From contig VDFB02000001.1 of the NCBI GenBank assembly GCA_007258455.2, positions 13,315,918 through 13,379,917 of the forward strand: DNA of 64,000 nt, given 5' to 3'. Position 1 is the stretch's first letter. Every line of letters begins with the position of its first letter. Origin of the DNA: Sequoia sempervirens. Taxonomy: Eukaryota > Streptophyta > Pinopsida > Cupressales > Cupressaceae. A model generated the notes under the pieces. It saw only the letters and a list, made by a program, of their open reading frames with translations, was not told the DNA's origin and ran no database searches. A program made the position numbers and the translations under genes. Positions 34,851-46,365 of the stretch are shown here, one piece after another.

Positions 34851-36000
34851 CAAGCTTCTTCTTTAAGCTTTGATACAAAATAGAATGAGGTTTCATTCTT
34901 TTTGCTTTTTGTTTTAGGGTTTCTACCCTATTTTCACATATTGATGGAATGGAATTTTGGCCATTGTTTTAACAAAATGCAATGTGGAAATAATTAAGGT
35001 CGTGGGCTATGAATTTTTTTTCATGCCTTAGGCTAGTGAATTACATGTGCCTTGTAATAAGTCTTTATAACTTTATTATTTTTTGTTTTACTTCCCTTGT
35101 ATTTACATCTTAGCCCTTGTATTTTGCTTTCTTTTGAAAATGTAAAAAAATATTTACCTTGAGTGATAAATTTATAAATCACTTAAGAGTAGATATTGTT
35201 TTAATGCAAAACAAGGTGTTTGAGGTTTTCCACGCATGCAGGGAGAGAGGAAAACATGGATATGCTTTGAGTTATGATCTTGGAGAGATTGGAGGAAGTT
35301 TGCAAACACATGGAGAAGATATAGGAGTTGTTCTGGGATTTTATGAGCTTTGGAGAGCATCATGGAACTTTTTTTTGCATGCCTTTATGATAGACTTAGT
35401 CATGCCTTGAATTTTTCCACCTTTTGGAGCACATTTGGAGTATATCTAGAGGCTAGATTTATGGGTTTATTGTTGCATCCGACCCAAGATGCTTCTAGAG
35501 CCTTTTTTGGTGGAACCACTTTGGCTTGGTTACTTAATAGATTTTGTAACTCATTTTGGAGTTAGTTGAGATTATGTACTTTTTTGCCTTGTGACTTTTG
35601 CAGTCCTTTGGAGATTACAACATGCTTTGTAACTTGTTTTGGAGTATGATATACAAAGAATACCTTGGATACCATTATTTATCTTATTTTTCCTTCTTGT
35701 TCTTGCAGCATTGTGTATTGTTAGGTGATTGATCAAGTTACTTGTGAGATATTTTTATTTCCCTATAGCTTTGTCTCATGTATTATGCCTTTTCGGCAAA
35801 AGTATGGTTATGCAGGTTGTAAATTGTGTTTTAAGGTTGTATATGACCCTTTTGATTTGTGAAAGTTACATTTTCTTCTTGAAAGTGTATGTAAGTCAAA
35901 CCTTTTTACAAAATGTTCATGCATAAACTTATAGTAACATGTTGTGCAGTTCAATATTTGTCATCAGTGTTCAAGTGTATGCCAGTTTGAATGTTCATAG
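34850..36000 (+). repeat. Possible LTR or UTR-like unit, unclassified
   Basis: A less AT-rich block with TATA-like TTTATAAATCAC at about 35168, followed by mixed sequence and T-rich, TTTGTAAC-repeated sequence (35546, 35626) like an LTR R-U5 region. I found no second copy in the window and no clear TG..CA ends. Its short open frames are not convincing. Confidence 0.25.
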
Positions 36001-36389
36001 CTCTGGTTGGTTTGGTGTATCACCATAGAATTAGGTTTGATTTCAAGTACTCTTTTCTCCCTTTTCCCAAAATCAATAGTTTAGGTGATAACCATTCAGG
36101 AAGTCGGCCTCATCCAGAGATTCACTCCAATCTTTAGGTCACCCACAACCTTAGGAGTGTTTTCATGTTACTTCGAAAAGTTAAATTTTGCAACTTAACA
36201 AGGGCACGTTTCTGAGAGATAACATTTACTATAGAATATTCATAAGTGTTTTCTACATCAGATTTATAAGAATGTTGATATTATTATTTGCCATGATACT
36301 CTAGATAGTGTAATGATCTTTTCAAAATTTAAGAAAAAAAGCTCCAATAAGAGCTCTCAGACAAAAGAAGTGGAAATTAAGTGAAAAAT

Positions 36390-36852
36390 CTATGACTCCT
36401 TTGGTTTAGCAAATTTGACTACCTTGTACACTTTTTGTAAGCTAAATGCTTCTAGTATCTTTTTTGAGATATATGCAAAGTTTATGTAGTGATATTGATT
36501 CAAACTAAATGGAGTCTTCAAAATTTCTTCAAAGGTTGTTACTAAAATATTATCTATGGTTTCTTCAACCATCCATTACCAAGCATCCCATATAGACTGT
36601 ACAACATCCCTCCTTGTGTAGAAGAAAATACAAAACATACAAGATTAAATAAGTCTCCCTAACGTTGATTATTTGAGATTTTTTACATGAAAAGAATACG
36701 AAGCAAGAAGGAACCATACCTAAAACTTCTTGTTCTGACAATGAACTCTTTTCTTTTCTCTCATTATCTTGTATCACTAAGAACTCACTTTCATCAATGT
36801 GTCTTGGACTCTTGATTCCTCCTGGGACAAATTCATTGTTAATTGTCCACAT
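36390..36852 (-). pseudogene. Possible two-exon gene remnant
   Basis: Two minus-strand open frames, 36852-36721 and about 36596-36390, have mixed, protein-like composition. The first ends at a donor-like TTTTAG|GTATGG, and the second is preceded by an acceptor-like TTGTACAG. Splicing them gives a stop after ten codons in the matching phase, while the long second frame (with MVEETIDNILVTTFEEILK) needs another phase. No family recognised. Could be chance. Confidence 0.2.
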
Positions 36853-38799
36853 TAATTGCTAAATGGAACTACATTTATAGGGAAAAGTTGGGAGGTGATC
36901 AAAGGTGGCGAGTTTCATATTTATTGAAATTCCATGATTCTCACAACAATCATCCACAACATCCTCCAACAAGTATTAAAATCTTATCCATGCAATGGAG
37001 TTGTATTTATTTCCCACCAGAATTTTACCCAACACTAGCAAACATTTTGTAGAACATGACACTCGTGAGTCTTTATATACAATATCTTTAGATACATGCA
37101 ATAAAATTGGAATTCATAACTATTTTTATATACATTGAAAAAATCTAATAAAATTAGAAAATAGAGTTTTTATATACACATAAAAATTTCATTGTAGTGG
37201 TACGCCTCTTGACATAAAAAGCAAAAAAAATAAAATTAAAAATTAATAGGTACTAGGGTACCTATGCAAGCACATGCCCTTATACCTGGGCGATATGCAA
37301 GATATCGGAGCCATAGAGCTCGGGCCCTATTCCCCCCACACTACCCTTTGGCATTTGCTCAACGTTTTTAAAAACAATTTTTTTTTATTATTAAAAATTT
37401 CAAATATTAAAATTGAAGGCATTCATACTTGCTTCGGCTTTTTGTGCATCTCTTTGTACTACAAGCCCACCTCAACTTTTGTGCACATAAATTTGGTGGC
37501 TATGCCAGTTTTAGAGGGAAATTTGGCAATTGGTCAAATTTGGAGAAGATTAAATTTAGATAGTTGTCATGTCCCCCAAAATGGTAGCATTAAGATATAA
37601 AGCATCGAGAATAAGATAAACAAAATAAATATTAAAAAAAAATTGAATTATCAAATATAATATTATAATTATCAAAATATGAATACTAAATATTATAATC
37701 AATATAATAATGTGAAATACATGATAATAGATTGCAATGCATTGAAATAAAATATATATTAACAAGTTCATTATAATTATGATTATCAAAATAATATTTA
37801 TGAAAATGAATATTGATGTCTACCATAAATATTATAATACAAATGTCACAAATAACAAATATAAAATAAACAAAAGCCTAATTCATAAACCAAATATAAA
37901 ATATAAATAAATAAATATAAAATACAAAATAAAATAAACAAATAACAAACATAAAATAAAGAAAACAAATATGAAGCACATGCAAAGCCCTATCGTTCCT
38001 AACCAACAATTATGATACAACAATTACATCTTGATTAAAGTGATCAATATTACTAAGACTAAGGAGCCAACCCATATCGCTAATACTTGTGAACCGGTTA
38101 CAAAAGAAGCAAAGAATGAATAAGGGACACACCCCAAATCAAAAACTCTTGATCGGCCCATAAAAAGAGATCAGCGCAAGACCCAAAAAGGCATCGATGG
38201 AAAAAAAAATTAAAAAGAAGAATAAACCTCATCATATATGATCGTTGGCTGAAAAGGGTCTTCTACATTATGTGGTTGGAGGGAGAAAAAAGGTAGATAT
38301 ATTCTAAAAACACAGTCATAAATTAGAGGTATGATGTTTTAGGTGAGTTTAATACGATTGTTTTTTATTAGCGATAAACAGGTTTTGAAGGGGCCTTGAA
38401 ACCCTGTGCAAAAAAGAGAAAAGGCAACAAAGATAAAGCAAATTGGCTACCCCAACAACACAAAAAATAGGTTGATTAAGCAATAATCAGCACCCCATCA
38501 TCAAACAACCAACGACACAAAAAACTAGAAAAAAAGAGAACATAACAAGTAACATCTAAAGAATTTCCTTTAACATTATGGTTGCTTCCAGATCCTTAGA
38601 TATCACCTTGTCATGCATTTCCATGATCTCATCAACATCCTGCCTCGACACCCTCTTGATCTTCTTGGTTTTTCTCTGAGTGCGAACGCTTGGTCCCATG
38701 CCCAAGTCCACAACCTAAAAACTCTTCTCTGCATCCTCCCCCTCATCCTGGTTCACCAACTCACTAAACAGCGATCTCCTAGTCCATTCAAGTTTAATA
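36853..38799. other. AT-rich, no gene
   Basis: 37600-37990 is over 80% A/T by inspection, with AAATAT/AATAAA runs. Hydrophobic open frames on its minus strand simply translate AT-rich repeats. Confidence 0.45.
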
Positions 38800-39090
38800 T
38801 GATTGTTAATTTATATATAAATATATATAGATAATTAATAATGATTATAGTATATATATAAAATAAATATATATATATATATATAGATAATTAATAATGG
38901 TTATAGTTTATATATTTAATATATATATGAATATATATATATATGTAAGTATGTATGTATGTATATAGATATATGCTTTATATGCAATTATGCAATAATG
39001 ATGCTTGCAACAATTATTGAGATTTATAAGTAATAATGACTCTTCACTATAAACATGAATATATTGTATGTATATCTATATATATCTATA
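38800..39090. repeat. TA-rich microsatellite with duplicated motif
   Basis: TATATA runs with GTAT tetranucleotide repeats (38946-38963). The motif AGATAATTAATAATG appears twice (38829-38843 and 38883-38897), about 54 bases apart, so the array grew partly by duplication of a longer unit. Confidence 0.7.
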
Positions 39091-40232
39091 TGCACACCTT
39101 TTCCTATGATCAATCAAGTGTAAGGTTGAAGGAAGCAAGTTAGGAGGATGCAGTCTATGGGCTTTCCCCACTAAGTAGCCCACCTTAGGGGTGGAATTGT
39201 CTTGGTCAGACGTTCCTACTGCTTGAGGCCAAGGGTTGGGTTGTCCTGGTTGGATGCTCATACTCTTGGGATTAGATGGATAGCTTCGGGTGGACTTATC
39301 CTGCATCTCCTCCTAGTCCTGTTATAACTAAAACTTCCATATGCATTATGGATATTAGTAGTCTAGGTAGTCTTGAAGTAATTATGTATTTTTTGTATAG
39401 CTTAAATAGATAAGGAATTTTTTATATTTTGATCACATGAATTATATTTTTAATATGAGCTAACATGCAAAAATCTATCTTGTTGAAGCATTTAGTTGAT
39501 AACTTTTAACCCTAACTACAACAAATTTGTGGGTCTAGGAAAAAATTTAGGTCAATCCCAAAAGGGGACATTACAATAGCATTCTTCTAAATTTGGAAAA
39601 AATTTGAAAAAGATAAATTTGGTGGTTCAAATATTTTTAGCGAGACTCCATATTTAGCAAGACCTTAGCTAAATTTGACAGAGGTGTTTTTTTGAAAACT
39701 TGGACCCCTCACCGTTGAAGTTTTGCATTTTACACTTGAACTTTGAAGCACAATATCTCAGGCATACAAAGGTGTTTTTCATTGCAAATTTTTTTATCTG
39801 GGGTAAAATTTCATGCTCTTCACATTGGTATGATTATTTTTTGCTTAAGCGATCCCATTTTACCAAAAATCAGTTTTCTCATCAAATCTGAATGACGGTC
39901 CTCAATTTTTGAAATTCAAACAAATGTAAATTTCACCTACAACCTCAGATCAAGGAGATTCTTTTTTGAAAGTGAATATTTTTCTGTGCACTACATATTG
40001 GTGCTATTTTGAAGTTCTTATTATGATATTTTATTTTACTTTTAGTATTTGAGTCCATCTGAAAAATTGTAGAACTCTAGAAAAAAACTCCAACATTATA
40101 AACACACTGATTTATAAAGTTCCAAATCATTTTTTTTTTGGGTGGATTCTTTATTGAGTGAAAAATGGGGGGTCTCTCTTGGTGTGTGTGTGTTTTTGAT
40201 CTATTTACTTGTGCTCTTGTTTTCCTTCATAC
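39091..40232. other. Right part of E leader
   Basis: 39500-40232 again looks like copia leader sequence and runs into the gag start. 39091-39310 is more GC-rich, without an ORF that convinces. Confidence 0.35.
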
Positions 40233-41100
40233 ATGGATAATTCTAAGGTTCATTTTCTAACACCTTATAATTATGCAACATGGAATCAACATGCATGGAA
40301 TGTCTTAATGCAAATTGTGTATACTCCGTATGTTGAAAAAAAAGCAAATGAATCTATAGATGATAAGGAAAAGATAAAATAGATGCTTGAACATACAAAA
40401 GCTCTTGGATGTCTTTCATAATTTTGTTTCCCTTGATCTTATGTTTTAGATTGAAGCATGTAAAAATTCTTATGATGCTTGGAAAAATTTAAAATCTTTG
40501 TATGGTATAACAGATGAAGTCAAAGGCTATCAAATTGACAATGAATTGATAAGCCTTGATCCTAAGAACTTTGGAAACATCCAGTATTATATTACTAAGC
40601 TTAATGATCTAAGAGCACAATGTAAAGCTTGTGGCATTGATAAAAAAAAGGCATTTAGTTAATCTATAATGTATTGAATAAACATGGTCCTGAATTTGCA
40701 GCTTTTGTTTCTAGCTTTCATACTCATAGATTGACTATGGGATCTGCATAAACTATGCCTTCATTTGCATCTTTTTTTGAGATGTTAATGTATGAAAAAT
40801 AAAAGCTTCTTTGTATGGGTCTCATAAATTCATCACAGTCTCAAGCTTTGTTGGTTGGTCAACCTAAGGGACACAAAGAGTCAAGATAATCTAACAAGAA
40901 ACAAAATAAATCTAAGAAAAATCCACACACAGATCATGCACAAAACAAATCCTCTTCAAGGGAGGACTCATTTAAGAAGGATAAGTCCACTTGCTCATAT
41001 TGCAAGAGGCCTAGACATGAAGAGCATTCTCGTTATAAGAAGGATATTGATGAACTAAAACATCTTCTTAAGAAGAACAATGATCTCTACCTTCTAAAAT
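40233..41100 (+). pseudogene. copia-type gag of element E (decayed)
   Basis: ATG 40233 opens DNSKVHFLTPYNYATWNQHA, the usual N-terminal gag motif with a W in xWxxxM/A context. Later segments, in shifting frames, read AWKNLKSLYGITDEVKGYQI, NIQYYITKLNDLRAQCKACG and GPEFAAFVSSFHTHRLTMG, all typical of this gag family. The zinc knuckle at 40992-41033 is CSYCKRPRHEEHSR: the last cysteine of CX2CX4HX4C has become arginine. Several stops. Confidence 0.85.
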
Positions 41101-41263
41101 GTTTGAGTCAACTTCATATTTTTCACGTTCTAAACATTCAGGATCTAGTAAGGATAAAACTCATGTAGGCTTTTCTTCTGAGTCAAAGAAAAATAAAGTT
41201 AAAGCTCTTTGTTCTTCTACAAGTCTTGAATCAAGGAAATGACTCCTAGATTTTGGAGCTTCT
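41101..41263 (+). pseudogene. copia-type protease of element E (N-terminal part)
   Basis: At 41243-41272 the sequence reads LLDFGASHHMV, matching the WILDSGASxHM active site with serine changed to phenylalanine; the catalytic aspartate is kept. Confidence 0.75.
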
Positions 41264-42182
41264 CATCATATGGTTTCTACACAATCTTTGTTCTCTTCTT
41301 TTGAGCCTTGTGTAATGCCACCTTTTCTGATGCAGAACATTAATTAAATGAATGTAAGTGGGATGGGATCTATTGATATTGGGGATGGCATCCTCAATGA
41401 TGTTTTCTATGTACCTCATCATTCAAACAATATTATTTCCATATATCAGATCACTCATGGTGGAGTAGATAAAACTATATAATTTACACTTGATTCAATT
41501 ATCATCAAAGGGTTGGAGAGCGGAGAGATAATTGCTACTAGGATGGTCGATCATGTATCTCAATTATACACCTTTTTAGACTTTGCACCCGATGATGCTT
41601 TTGATCCTTTGGTTGTTGATCACACTCCTTGTGTGACATTTAATTTTTAGGAGAATTTTGGCTATTTGAATCTTGGTATTCTCACATCAAATCCAGTTAT
41701 TGAGCCTTGCATTCCTTCTCCTCCACCTACTATTGCTTTTGAGGATATTGGTGTTGCTACATTCATGGGTACTTGTGATTTAGTGTAGCAAGATCTACAT
41801 TGTCTTCCAAATATATTTGCTTGGGATGACTACTTGGCAGGCATTCATATTTATAGTCTCATATTTCCAACTTGGGAGACACTATTCTTGGCATTCATCT
41901 TCTCTTTGATGAAGTTGATTCTTCTTCATTTGTCGTGGAGGAACCCTTAGATCCTCTTATTCATTCTCCACATATCATTCCTCACAGTTTGACATGACTG
42001 TGGATACTTTTGAGCAACATTTGGAGGAGGCATCTTTATCTTCAAAGGAGATATTGGAGTCTTTCGATCTTGCTCTACATACATCTCTACTAGGTTTTGG
42101 ATTTTCATCTTCATCCATGTGGCCTAGAATGCCTGATTGGATGGTGGAAACTTTTAGCATTGACATGGAGACACATGAGTAG
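41264..42182 (+). pseudogene. Region X of element E, unknown product
   Basis: Coding-like sequence continues past the protease for about 300 codons, where integrase would be expected. In successive frames it includes the usual protease tail (DGILNDVFYVPHHSNNIISI), then an acidic, proline- and phenylalanine-rich section (DFAPDDAFDPLVVDHTPCV, EPCIPSPPPTIAFEDIG, FAWDDYLAGIHIYSL) and finally EQHLEEASLSSKEILESFDL up to a stop at 42182. No integrase or reverse transcriptase motif. Stops are few for an element of this age. Function unknown; could be a nucleocapsid-like or packaging accessory, but that is a guess. Confidence 0.55.
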
Positions 42183-42616
42183 TTTTCATATACTTCTTAA
42201 ATTTTGCACGTTCTTCCTTTATATTCCTTCTAGGAATGGGAAGATGTTCTTGATTCACCTTTGGTTTTGTTTCTTCCTAAGGGGAGAAACATTGTTCAAT
42301 GTTTGTGGTCCATCTCCTACATCCAGTTTCGAGCATCAACCATTTGTATAGTTGACTACTTGAAGGAAGGCTACATAGTCTTTCTTATCCTTTCTATTTT
42401 GGAGGGGACTTCTTCCTTGCATGGGATTATTTCTTGTGTTGGGAAACTTGTTTTATTTTCTCTCTTTTGGGAGGAGCTTTTTCCCACTATGTTTTCACTT
42501 TTTCTCCATTTTTGAGAGATTATTTTGTACATAGGTACCTATCAAGGTCTAGTAGCCAGGACCCATCTTTGCATCTTTGTGTCTTTGCATCCACCTAAGC
42601 TACGCTTAAGGGGGGG
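42183..42616 (+). other. 3' untranslated region and purine tract of element E
   Basis: T-rich untranslated sequence, ending in AAGGGGGGG (42608-42616) directly before the 3' LTR, the position of the plus-strand primer. Confidence 0.7.
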
Positions 42617-43098
42617 TGTTAGTGTAGGTGTTTTAATTTCCTTATGTTAGGGAATATTTATTTTTCATACACATGTATTATTAAGATTTCTTAGGTTATA
42701 TTAGAATGGTTTGGATGAAGACATGTGGTATAATCCATCAATTACATGTGTCACTCACACCCACCTTTGGTTAGTTGAGTCTCACACCCTCTTTCGGATT
42801 CTTATGCTCCCTCTCATTACCATTTCTCGTCTTTAATTGAGTAGGCATAACCATGAAATCTAGCATTTACCAAGTAGGTAAAACTCACACCTATTATGGG
42901 CACTTGGGAGTTATTAATCCTCTTGGAATTATCTGCCATTATTTTTCTATATAAAAAACACTCACCCCTCCCCTTGGCTAGTCATATGGAATGTTAGTTC
43001 AGTGTTAAGGAAGTGCTAAGTTTATTCATCTCTAGATCTCTTTTCTTGATTTCATTCAATCATTTTAATCTTGGGTTCCTTCACAACTAAATCTAACA
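42617..43098 (+). repeat. 3' LTR of element E
   Basis: 482 bp, partner of 27014-27468; it has a ~25-bp extra segment near 42770 relative to the 5' LTR. Confidence 0.9.
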
Positions 43099-43481
43099 AC
43101 AACATATTATGATGCAATGATAGATACAAATGGGTAGACAAGAGCACAAATGGAATAATTTCATGCACAATTCCAATAGCTACTAGATAAAAGAGAGAAG
43201 ACAAGGTAAAAATTTTAACAACTTAGGGAGGTTGTAGTTCGCACACATCATAGGACTACTAAAAGATACATAAAAAATGGCACAAGAGATCTATATCTCC
43301 ACTATCCTACTAGAAGTTTTAAAACTACTTACATAGATCAATGTCCAAAATTAGCTTCTCAAACAAGTGAAGGAACATGTGGACAACACTTTCACCAACC
43401 TAAAAGAGATATATAAATCCATCCTTTCAACTACCTAGGGTAGAGTTATCTTGAGGAAAATACATTTTTTTGAAGAGGGGA
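43099..43481 (+). other. Host D 3' interior and polypurine tract
   Basis: Continues the extra ORF region of host D after element E, with coiled-coil-like codons (VKEHVDNTFTNLKEIYKS near 43370-43420). It ends in the purine tract GAAGAGGGGA (43472-43481), directly followed by TGATGTTAG, the start of repeat D. Confidence 0.5.
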
Positions 43482-43494
43482 TGATGTTAGTAGG
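43482..43494 (+). repeat. First 13 bases of repeat D, right copy
   Basis: TGATGTTAGTAGG; interrupted here by element C. The last five bases are the target duplication gtagg. Confidence 0.6.
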
Positions 43495-44839
43495 TGTAGT
43501 GTAAGAAATTGTATACCTTTACAATTTCACACTATGTTTGGGTCCCTTAATTTATTGGACTTAATTAAACTTCTAATCTACCAAATTATGCATTCCAAAG
43601 CCTTATTTTTCTCATTTTTTAAGGAAGAAATGACATTAAATAAATGTAATCAATAATTAAATCACCATGGAATATGGGTCCCCTTCAAGTGCTATGAGCC
43701 ATTTTAAAATATGTTTTTGCTAGCATTTTAATGATTCAAATTCAACTTGCAATTGTCAAATTTTGGAATCTAATTTTTGAGAAATTAGATAAACACCTAT
43801 AAATACATAGTCTTTTTATCATTTGAAATCTAGTAGGCATCATCTAGCATTAAGGTAAAACTTCAAGAGAAAATATCATTGTCAAGAGCATTCAAGAGTA
43901 GATTGTTCAATCATTTGTTTCAGCAATCAAGAACCTAACATCATGTCTAATTTTATGTGTGTTCATGTCATCTCTTAAAGGATAATATGCATTGTTGATC
44001 CTAAAGCATCCAAGCATTTTAGGTATCCAAATCAATCAAGCAAAGCAAGATTAAATTCCTTTGGAGAGATGTGTTGAACTTCAATCCTCTAAGGGAAGCT
44101 ATTGAAGGGTGGTGAGTTGTAGCAAGCATTGTGCATTCATCATTTTCTTCCCTTTTTATTATCTTTCTATCAAGGTTTAATTACCAAACTCGGGTTTAAC
44201 CAAGACAAACCCCCATACAAACAAAAGAAATTTTCCTCTTCATGTATGTGTAGATTACAAGTTGATGAAGAATTGAAGAAATCTTGAAGGAGCAACTTTG
44301 CATTATTGCACAAGTTGTCATCATTGTTGTCAAGCCACAAAAATTAGGTTGTAGAATTTATTTTTGACTTTCTAATAGTGGGACCTGTGTTAAATAGAAG
44401 CCAAGATCTAGCATCAGAGGATTGTCAATAGTTATTTTGGAAGCCCTGACAAGGACCCATTTTCCCAAGGGTGAACCAGTCCCTTAGCATGTCTTGAAAT
44501 TGGCTTTTGGTGACAAGCACATGACATCAGACCCTTCTTAGATTTTCCTACAAACTATCATTTCCATTTGTGTACATTATGAAATTTTCATTTTATGTAT
44601 TAGGTCTTGTTGTTCATTTAGTTTGAGCACTTCAAATCATTTTCATTTATTTCTCGATCTTTCCTATTGTCCTAAGGACTGAGGTCTACATCTGATTGGC
44701 TCACCATTGAGGTTAAAAGTCAATATTCACTCCTTGTGATCTCTTTCGTAATGAAATCCCTAGGGAAAGCCACTTATTGAGATTCCTAATTTTTAAAGCA
44801 CCCATTTAAAACCTTGGGGATCCCTTTCCCCACATTTCA
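43495..44839 (+). repeat. 5' LTR of element C
   Basis: Over the ~213 bases corresponding to window positions 1-213 I count about 27 differences from the 3' LTR, roughly twice those between the 3' LTR and the left copy at 1-213. Confidence 0.9.
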
Positions 44840-45542
44840 TTTTGGTGAACCTGACATTCTTACATCATACTTTTTCTAATTTGGAGGTCCTTGAAACCCT
44901 AGATCTAGATTTTAAATTATCTTGTTTTTCATTTCATTTAAGGTGACATATTGCATATTTGCATCATTTAAATCATAAAAAATCCAAAAACATTGCATAC
45001 ATTTTGCATAATATCTTGCATTAATGTGTGTTTCAGTCATTTAGATCAGAATTACATTCAAAATTGTATTCAAAAATTATCATTTTGTCCATATATTGTC
45101 ATACAAGTGCATTTACATTTAATTAGAAATTCTAGAAAAACTGTCACTGAAGAATTTGTTTGCAATTAGGAACAGTGAACTTAAATATCAAGTTAAACAC
45201 TTAGATTTCAATTTTTCAAAACCTTGTACAAAGACTCATTCGCCCTTGGGAGAACATGTCCTTGTATAGGTGATTTTGCAAAATTTTGTATGCATATTTG
45301 TCTATCTACTTTATTTTCCTATACTTGCATATCACTATTTCAGTTTCAAGAATTGCATATTTATGTAGATGTTTGCATTTAGTTTAATTGGTGAAAGAAG
45401 GTACATTGTTTAAGATAAAAATTTGCATTCAAAAGTAATCATTTTCAGGTTTTTGCATCTTATAATAAGTCAATTATCATATTTCAGATCTGAAGGTTGA
45501 ATAAAAAGTCCATTTATTTGACATTTAAAGAAAAGTTTCATC

Positions 45543-46022
45543 ATGGACATCTATTTTTGCAATCTATGGATGTCCTTGAAATCTTTGTTTGATGTTTCAA
45601 GTTGTTTGTTTGGTGATGATCCTAATACAATTGAACACATTCATGAGTCTTCATCTCCTAATGAATGTCCTCATGAGATAGATATCTTAGGCCAAGATGA
45701 AGATAGAATGCAAGACTTCATACAAAATTTATTGCATAATCTTGAGAAAAATGCATCCTTTCATCCCTCCATGAAACAACCAACACCTCCTATCATACCA
45801 TCACTTGACATGTTCAACCTTTTACATCCCAAAATTAAATTACAAAGCAAACCTCAACCACCAACCCTGAAGGAACTTGTTCACAATGACAACATTGATA
45901 CTCTTCTATCCCATGCCCATAAAGTTACTGATGCACCTATCAACTTAGAAGAGTGTTATGGTCAAGGCTTTATAATTTTAAGAAAACAAGGATATTACAT
46001 AACGAATGAGCATGATATATAA
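45543..46022 (+). CDS. Open frame in element C, gag-associated, unknown
   Basis: 159 codons without interruption: acidic, with H, N and P (SPNECPHEIDILGQDEDRMQ, then PTPPIIPSLDMFN) and a C-terminal GFIILRKQGYYI. Directly downstream, in-frame fragments lead to the gag-like zinc region at 46258-46350, so it is probably the N-terminal part of a divergent gag. Not a recognised domain. The open length in so old an element is notable but may be chance. Confidence 0.45.
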   Translation: MDIYFCNLWMSLKSLFDVSSCLFGDDPNTIEHIHESSSPNECPHEIDILGQDEDRMQDFIQNLLHNLEKNASFHPSMKQPTPPIIPSLDMFNLLHPKIKLQSKPQPPTLKELVHNDNIDTLLSHAHKVTDAPINLEECYGQGFIILRKQGYYITNEHDI

Positions 46023-46257
46023 CAATTTCTAGAACAAAAACCATCGAAAGATACCAAGTGATTAGGATATCAAGAACCTTCCCCTCCACATCAAGCAACT
46101 ACTCAATCAAGTAAGAAACCCAAGCCCTATAAACTTAAGAAGGTACCATTTTTTACATACTATAATCGAGATCGAGTGAACCCTAGATAAACTTCTCCAC
46201 CTAGGATTGATTACATTACCACCTATTTAAGAAAATAAAAAAGGAAAAACTACAAAT

Positions 46258-46365
46258 ATGTCTTATTGTGCATATCATAGAACTCTTGGGCATCTTATTG
46301 ATGAGTTTTGTGCTTTAAAGAAGGTTTTAGATGAATTTAATATTATTGATATAATTAGCTAGCAT
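46258..46365 (+). pseudogene. Gypsy gag zinc-binding fragment of element C
   Basis: Reads SYCAYHRTLGHLIDEFCALKK. Plant gypsy gags carry CxYHxxxGHxTxxCxxLKxxI here; cysteines, histidines and the following leucine-lysine stretch are all in place. After ~30 codons a stop follows. Confidence 0.7.

Larger units (their letters stand above)
27014..43098 (+). mobile_element. Element E: copia-type element with gag, protease and region X
   Basis: LTRs at 27014-27468 and 42617-43098 start TGT(C/T)AGTGTAGG and end AAATCTAA(A/C)A. A primer site TGGTATCAAAGC follows the 5' LTR directly, and a G-rich tract precedes the 3' LTR. Flanks gcaat (27009-27013) and acaac (43099-43103) may be an eroded target duplication. 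Coding capacity is confined to 40233-42182 and lacks integrase and reverse transcriptase. The leader is 12.8 kb, far too long, so other insertions must sit in it; I could not delimit them. Confidence 0.8.

Noticed and set aside
35159..35565. Two overlapping plus-strand ORFs as a gene
   Set aside because: They lie in an LTR-like, T-rich context in different frames, without a recognisable domain.
37556..37789. Hydrophobic 77-residue minus-strand ORF as a membrane protein
   Set aside because: It is the translation of ATT/ATA-rich low-complexity DNA; no start context or neighbouring exon.
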